Position numbers and translations under genes: made by a program. A stretch of DNA of 9,337 bases from Oscillospiraceae bacterium (GTDB taxonomy: Bacteria > Bacillota > Clostridia > Oscillospirales > Ruminococcaceae), in contig JAITVF010000129.1 of NCBI GenBank assembly GCA_031285945.1, positions 1-9,337 of the forward strand. The letters are read 5' to 3'. Below the pieces are notes generated by a model. It saw nothing but the letters and a program-made list of their open reading frames with translations. It searched no databases and was not told where the DNA came from. Positions within the stretch are counted from its first letter, which is position 1. Each line of letters opens with the position of its first letter. Shown here in pieces: positions 6,760 through 9,337 of the stretch.

Positions 6760-8286
6760 ATGGCAGAAATAACAAAAGTAACCACACCGCTGATCCCCCG
6801 GGAAAATCCCGGGAAAAGCAGGCCGCTAACCGAGCAGGCGGCCGAGCTCAACAATCCTCAAAAGGTAAACAGGCCGGCCGACGATAGCAAAATCCTCGAC
6901 CACGAAACGAGCGGCCGGTCATTGCGGGAAATGCTGGGCCGTACGGCAATGGCTCCGGTGCTGCGCGGCTCCGCCGAGGTGATAGGCCAGCTTCAGAAGA
7001 TGGTGAATATTCTTCAGATGGGGATTTCTACCTCGGAGATAATCACCGGCGACCCCATAAAGCAGCTTTTGAGCCAAATGTTCGTGGGGGGGGACCGGCT
7101 TTTCGCCCTCCTCATGGAGCAGGACGCCTCCGCCACCATTTTTAAGGGGGACGCCTTCAACCTGCTGCGGGACATAGCCGGACGCTTCGAGCAAAATCCC
7201 GCGGTAAAGGGAGCGCTCGCCAACGTTTTAAAAAGCTTTGAATACAACGTCAACCTCGATAATTCTGTCAAGACGATTCTTTACCAGTGCGAAAACCTGC
7301 TCGACTATATGTTTTCAAAGGACCGGACGCAGTTCGGCCAGTACCTCGACAGTCTCGAGAGTATGCTGATGACCGGCTCTGCGGAGGATGGTATAATACT
7401 GGGTGAGAACGGGCTTCCGGTCCGGCAGGGAGAGGGCCAGAGCCCCCGGGCCGCCGATAACGCCGCTCTCTTTGCCGGAAGCAGGATGACGGTTAACCCC
7501 AAAGAAGCGGCGTCGGTCCTTAAAAACAACCTCCTGCCTCTGCTCGGGGAAATTGTAGTCAAATATTACCAGAGCGAATCGATCCGCGATATCGTAATGG
7601 TGGTGGTTCACAATATAGTAAGGGTGGACAAGGGCACCCCCGAGGCCATTCAGGAGAGCGTCGAGAATTTTACCGATATGCTTGGGCGCTTTGCGAACTT
7701 GGGCGAAAATTTCGCCAAAAGCCTGACCGAGGCCCTGTCACGCGCGTCGGAGCGTGTAAAAGCCTCGGGCAACGACGTGATGGAAAAGATTTCGAAGGTA
7801 ATCTCCGAAACCCTGCGCTCCTCCGACTCGAGCCCGGCGGCGTTGCGCCAGGCCGAAAATTTGCTCCTGGGGCTCTTGCACAACCAGAGCTCCACTATGA
7901 ACCTTTTGCAGTACATTCTGCCGCTGGATATGGGCAACGACCGGGTTTACGCCGAGATGTACGTCGACCCCGACAGCGAGGAGGCCTCGGGCGCAAAGGA
8001 AGGCGAGCATGGCCGGAAGGTATTCCTGGCGGTGGAAAGCGAAAGCCACGGCTCAATGGAGCTGTGCTTCTGGCAGACGGGGGAGAGGGTAGAGATTTCG
8101 ATGTGGTGCCCCGAGGCGCTGGTGGGGCCAGTTAACGCAATGAAGAAGACCCTGCGCGAGCTTGCGGCCGCCCACGGCTACACCATGACGGGCTTTAGCG
8201 TTGAGGAGCTTAAGAAGCACCACAGCATAATCCAGGTTTTTCCCAAACTGATGGAGCGGAAGGTGGGTATAGATGTCAGGGTCTGA
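6760..8286 (+). CDS. FliK/YlqG-like flagellar hook-length-control-type protein
   Basis: The 508-aa product has a long, mainly helical body (about 55-400) after a polar, disordered N-terminus (1-50). Its C-terminal part (about 420-508) resembles the FliK C-terminal domain: a strand with SMELCFWQ, then VEISMWCP, then a helix with VNAMKKTLRELAAAHGY. In FliK that domain contacts the FlhB export-gate protein, and this gene overlaps a FlhB C-terminal homologue, the same arrangement as ylqG-ylqH of Bacillus. The expected role is control of flagellar hook length or export switching, or an export-related accessory function. There is no signal peptide or membrane segment. AAAGGGA lies 9 bases before ATG 6760. 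The central region has no family I recognise, and FliK is poorly conserved in general, so the assignment rests on the C-terminus and the neighbour. Confidence 0.65.
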   Translation: MAEITKVTTPLIPRENPGKSRPLTEQAAELNNPQKVNRPADDSKILDHETSGRSLREMLGRTAMAPVLRGSAEVIGQLQKMVNILQMGISTSEIITGDPIKQLLSQMFVGGDRLFALLMEQDASATIFKGDAFNLLRDIAGRFEQNPAVKGALANVLKSFEYNVNLDNSVKTILYQCENLLDYMFSKDRTQFGQYLDSLESMLMTGSAEDGIILGENGLPVRQGEGQSPRAADNAALFAGSRMTVNPKEAASVLKNNLLPLLGEIVVKYYQSESIRDIVMVVVHNIVRVDKGTPEAIQESVENFTDMLGRFANLGENFAKSLTEALSRASERVKASGNDVMEKISKVISETLRSSDSSPAALRQAENLLLGLLHNQSSTMNLLQYILPLDMGNDRVYAEMYVDPDSEEASGAKEGEHGRKVFLAVESESHGSMELCFWQTGERVEISMWCPEALVGPVNAMKKTLRELAAAHGYTMTGFSVEELKKHHSIIQVFPKLMERKVGIDVRV

Positions 8287-8593
8287 TTCCGCCAGAAACG
8301 GCCCGCCTGAGCAGTCCTCCTACGTAAAGGACATGAAGGTGGCGGCTCTAAAATACAACTCCGACGAGAATTCGGCGCCTATAGTGGTGGCCGCGGGCTC
8401 GGGATATGTAGCCCAAAAGATAGTCGAAATCGCCGACGAGTGCGGAATTACCGTATACCACGACGATTCCGCCGCTACCCTGCTTGCCTCCTTGAAGATG
8501 GGCCAGGAGATACCGCCGGAGCTATACCAGATGGTGGTGGACGTTTATGTTGCCGTTATGAAGGCAGCTGAAAATACAAAGCCCAGGCTTTAA
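8273..8593 (+). CDS. Stand-alone FlhB C-terminal domain homologue (YlqH/FlhX type)
   Basis: The 106-aa product matches the cytoplasmic C-terminal domain of the flagellar export protein FlhB. ALKYNSDENSAPIVVAAG (45-62 by rough count minus the N-terminal tail) corresponds to the segment just after the FlhB autocleavage site, followed by a helix (KIVEIADECGI), a TVYHDD strand and EIPPELYQMVVDVYVAVMKA at the end. The NPTH autocleavage motif and all membrane helices of full-length FlhB are missing; the first about 25 residues are polar. This fits the FlhX/YlqH class of small FlhB paralogues, which can stand in for the cleaved C-terminal fragment in export. ATG 8273 overlaps the previous stop by 14 bases, indicating translational coupling with the FliK-like gene, its likely partner. 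GAAGG lies 9 bases upstream. Confidence 0.88.
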   Translation: MSGSDSARNGPPEQSSYVKDMKVAALKYNSDENSAPIVVAAGSGYVAQKIVEIADECGITVYHDDSAATLLASLKMGQEIPPELYQMVVDVYVAVMKAAENTKPRL

Positions 8594-8636
8594 AGGGCGC
8601 GGGCTCGCGTACGATTATTACTTACGTTTATATTCT

Positions 8637-8644
8637 AAAGGAGG
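8637..8644 (+). promoter_or_regulatory. Strong ribosome binding site for cheW
   Basis: AAAGGAGG, a near-perfect Shine-Dalgarno sequence, ends 6 bases before ATG 8651 and is much stronger than those of the other genes here, which suggests high CheW expression. Confidence 0.8.
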
Positions 8645-8650
8645 ATTATT

Positions 8651-9157
8651 ATGGACATTGAAAGCATGAACGGCACGGAGGAGCTTCTTGCCCTCACGCC
8701 GGAAAATACCGATATGGAAGGAAAGTATCTGACTTTTTTTGTGGGGGAGCAGATTTTTAGCCTTCCCATTGCCTGCGTTATCGAGATCGTTCAGGTGCAG
8801 CCTATTAACACAATGCCCGAGCTGCCCTACTATGTAAAGGGAATAATCAACATGCGGGGCAAGGTTATACCGGTAATTGACATGAACCTGCGCTTCGGCC
8901 GCTCCGAGCGCGAATACACCGAGCGCACCTGCATAATTATCATCGAAATCAACGGCAACCAGGTGGGCTTTATCGTGGATGCGGTAGACGAGGTTCTTGA
9001 TATCACCCCCGAAAACATTTCGCCCCCTCCCGCCCTTGCCGAGCGCGGCTCCACCTACATTGTGGGCGTGGGAAAGCTCGAGGGCAAGATCGTGCTTATG
9101 CTGGATTCGGCAATACTCGTTGGCGAACAGGATCTGAACATGCTGGGCTCCATGTAA
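8651..9157 (+). CDS. cheW: CheW chemotaxis coupling protein
   Basis: CheW links chemoreceptors to the histidine kinase CheA in cytoplasmic-membrane arrays. The 168-aa length is typical. After a polar N-terminus (1-23) the single CheW domain (about 24-160) shows its usual landmarks: YLTFFVGEQIFSLPI, CVIEIVQ, the MPELPYYVKGIINMRGKVIPVIDM strand-turn block, an RF(G) segment, then TCIIIIEINGNQVGFIVDAVDEVLDI and the late VGVGKLEGKIVLMLD strand. There is no response-regulator or CheA domain, so it is CheW rather than CheV. The gene is 57 bases after the FlhB-like gene and is probably in the same motility transcript, although the gap would allow a separate promoter. Confidence 0.95.
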   Translation: MDIESMNGTEELLALTPENTDMEGKYLTFFVGEQIFSLPIACVIEIVQVQPINTMPELPYYVKGIINMRGKVIPVIDMNLRFGRSEREYTERTCIIIIEINGNQVGFIVDAVDEVLDITPENISPPPALAERGSTYIVGVGKLEGKIVLMLDSAILVGEQDLNMLGSM

Positions 9158-9173
9158 GAATAGCCCCCGTTAC

Positions 9174-9206
9174 AGCCTAAAAATTTGTGCAAAACACAGG
9201 CTTTTT
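9174..9206 (+). terminator. Possible weak intrinsic terminator after cheW
   Basis: AGCCT (9174-9178) can pair with AGGCT (9198-9202), with an inner GTG/CAC pairing, followed directly by TTTTT. The stem is short and has an asymmetric A/T-rich bulge, so it is only moderately convincing. Confidence 0.35.
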
Positions 9207-9337
9207 ACGTGATCGCCCCAGGGCGAACGCATGAAACACCCCGTTAAAATTGAGCAAAGAGCACATCAGCAACGAAATCAGCGTCATACTCACATTTGCG
9301 GCGTTTTCTAGCGAAGGACATTTGAGCAGGATAGGCT
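9207..9337. other. 3' flank with no supported gene
   Basis: Short open frames run to the window edge on both strands here (for example from TTG 9250 on + and the frame ending at 9244 on -), but none has a ribosome binding site or recognisable product. A small inverted repeat (9213-9218 with 9221-9226) is present. Confidence 0.4.

Noticed and set aside
6797..6817. Tandem repeat of CCCGGGAAAA, twice with one base between
   Set aside because: It lies inside the coding N-terminus of the FliK-like gene and has only two copies; probably chance or a minor duplication.
9244..9337. Partial minus-strand frame with a basic ARKRRK stretch, faintly like a transposase N-terminus
   Set aside because: Only about 30 codons, no ribosome site, and no further supporting similarity or inverted repeats.
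9250..9337. Plus-strand frame from TTG open to the window end
   Set aside because: No ribosome binding site upstream and too short to judge; it could be the start of the next gene but cannot be supported.

Overview
The window looks like chromosome of a motile, anaerobic-type Bacillota, probably a clostridium near Oscillospiraceae. This rests on AGGAGG-type ribosome binding sites with frequent GTG/TTG starts, a moderately high GC content, a lipoprotein-anchored Amidase_3 enzyme with Gram-positive-style accessory domains, and a YlqG/YlqH-like flagellar gene pair followed by cheW. The lineage is an inference; there is no rRNA or other phylogenetic marker here.

Region 1 (3-4193, + strand) is a tightly packed, co-directional five-gene cluster. 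In order it encodes: a 435-aa protein of unknown function with two GRPKK (AT-hook-like) motifs, possibly cut at the window edge; a 56-aa single-span membrane protein with a TTG start; a 234-aa soluble protein with two anti-sigma-type HxxxCxxC zinc motifs; a 403-aa CHAT/caspase-like protease with an intact His/Cys dyad and two C-terminal membrane helices; and a PHP-domain metallophosphoesterase with its metal ligands intact. Gaps are about 8-40 bases, so one transcript is likely; its promoter lies upstream of the window. A membrane-anchored caspase-like protease, a zinc-finger adaptor, a small membrane protein, a possible DNA-binding protein and a hydrolase together resemble a sensing/effector (conflict or stress-signalling) module. 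I do not recognise it as a named system, and it is the most interesting part of the window.

Region 2 (4194-6759) is host-type sequence on the - strand. A strong hairpin (4264-4295) separates the cluster from the convergent gene for an N-acetylmuramoyl-L-alanine amidase lipoprotein. That gene is preceded, probably in the same transcript, by a 72-aa four-cysteine protein. The roughly 260 bases from 6502 to 6759 form a divergent promoter region.

Region 3 (6760-9157, + strand) is motility and chemotaxis: a 508-aa protein with a FliK-like C-terminal domain, overlapping a stand-alone FlhB C-terminal homologue, then cheW. A weak hairpin with a T run follows cheW, and the last ~130 bases hold no gene I can support.
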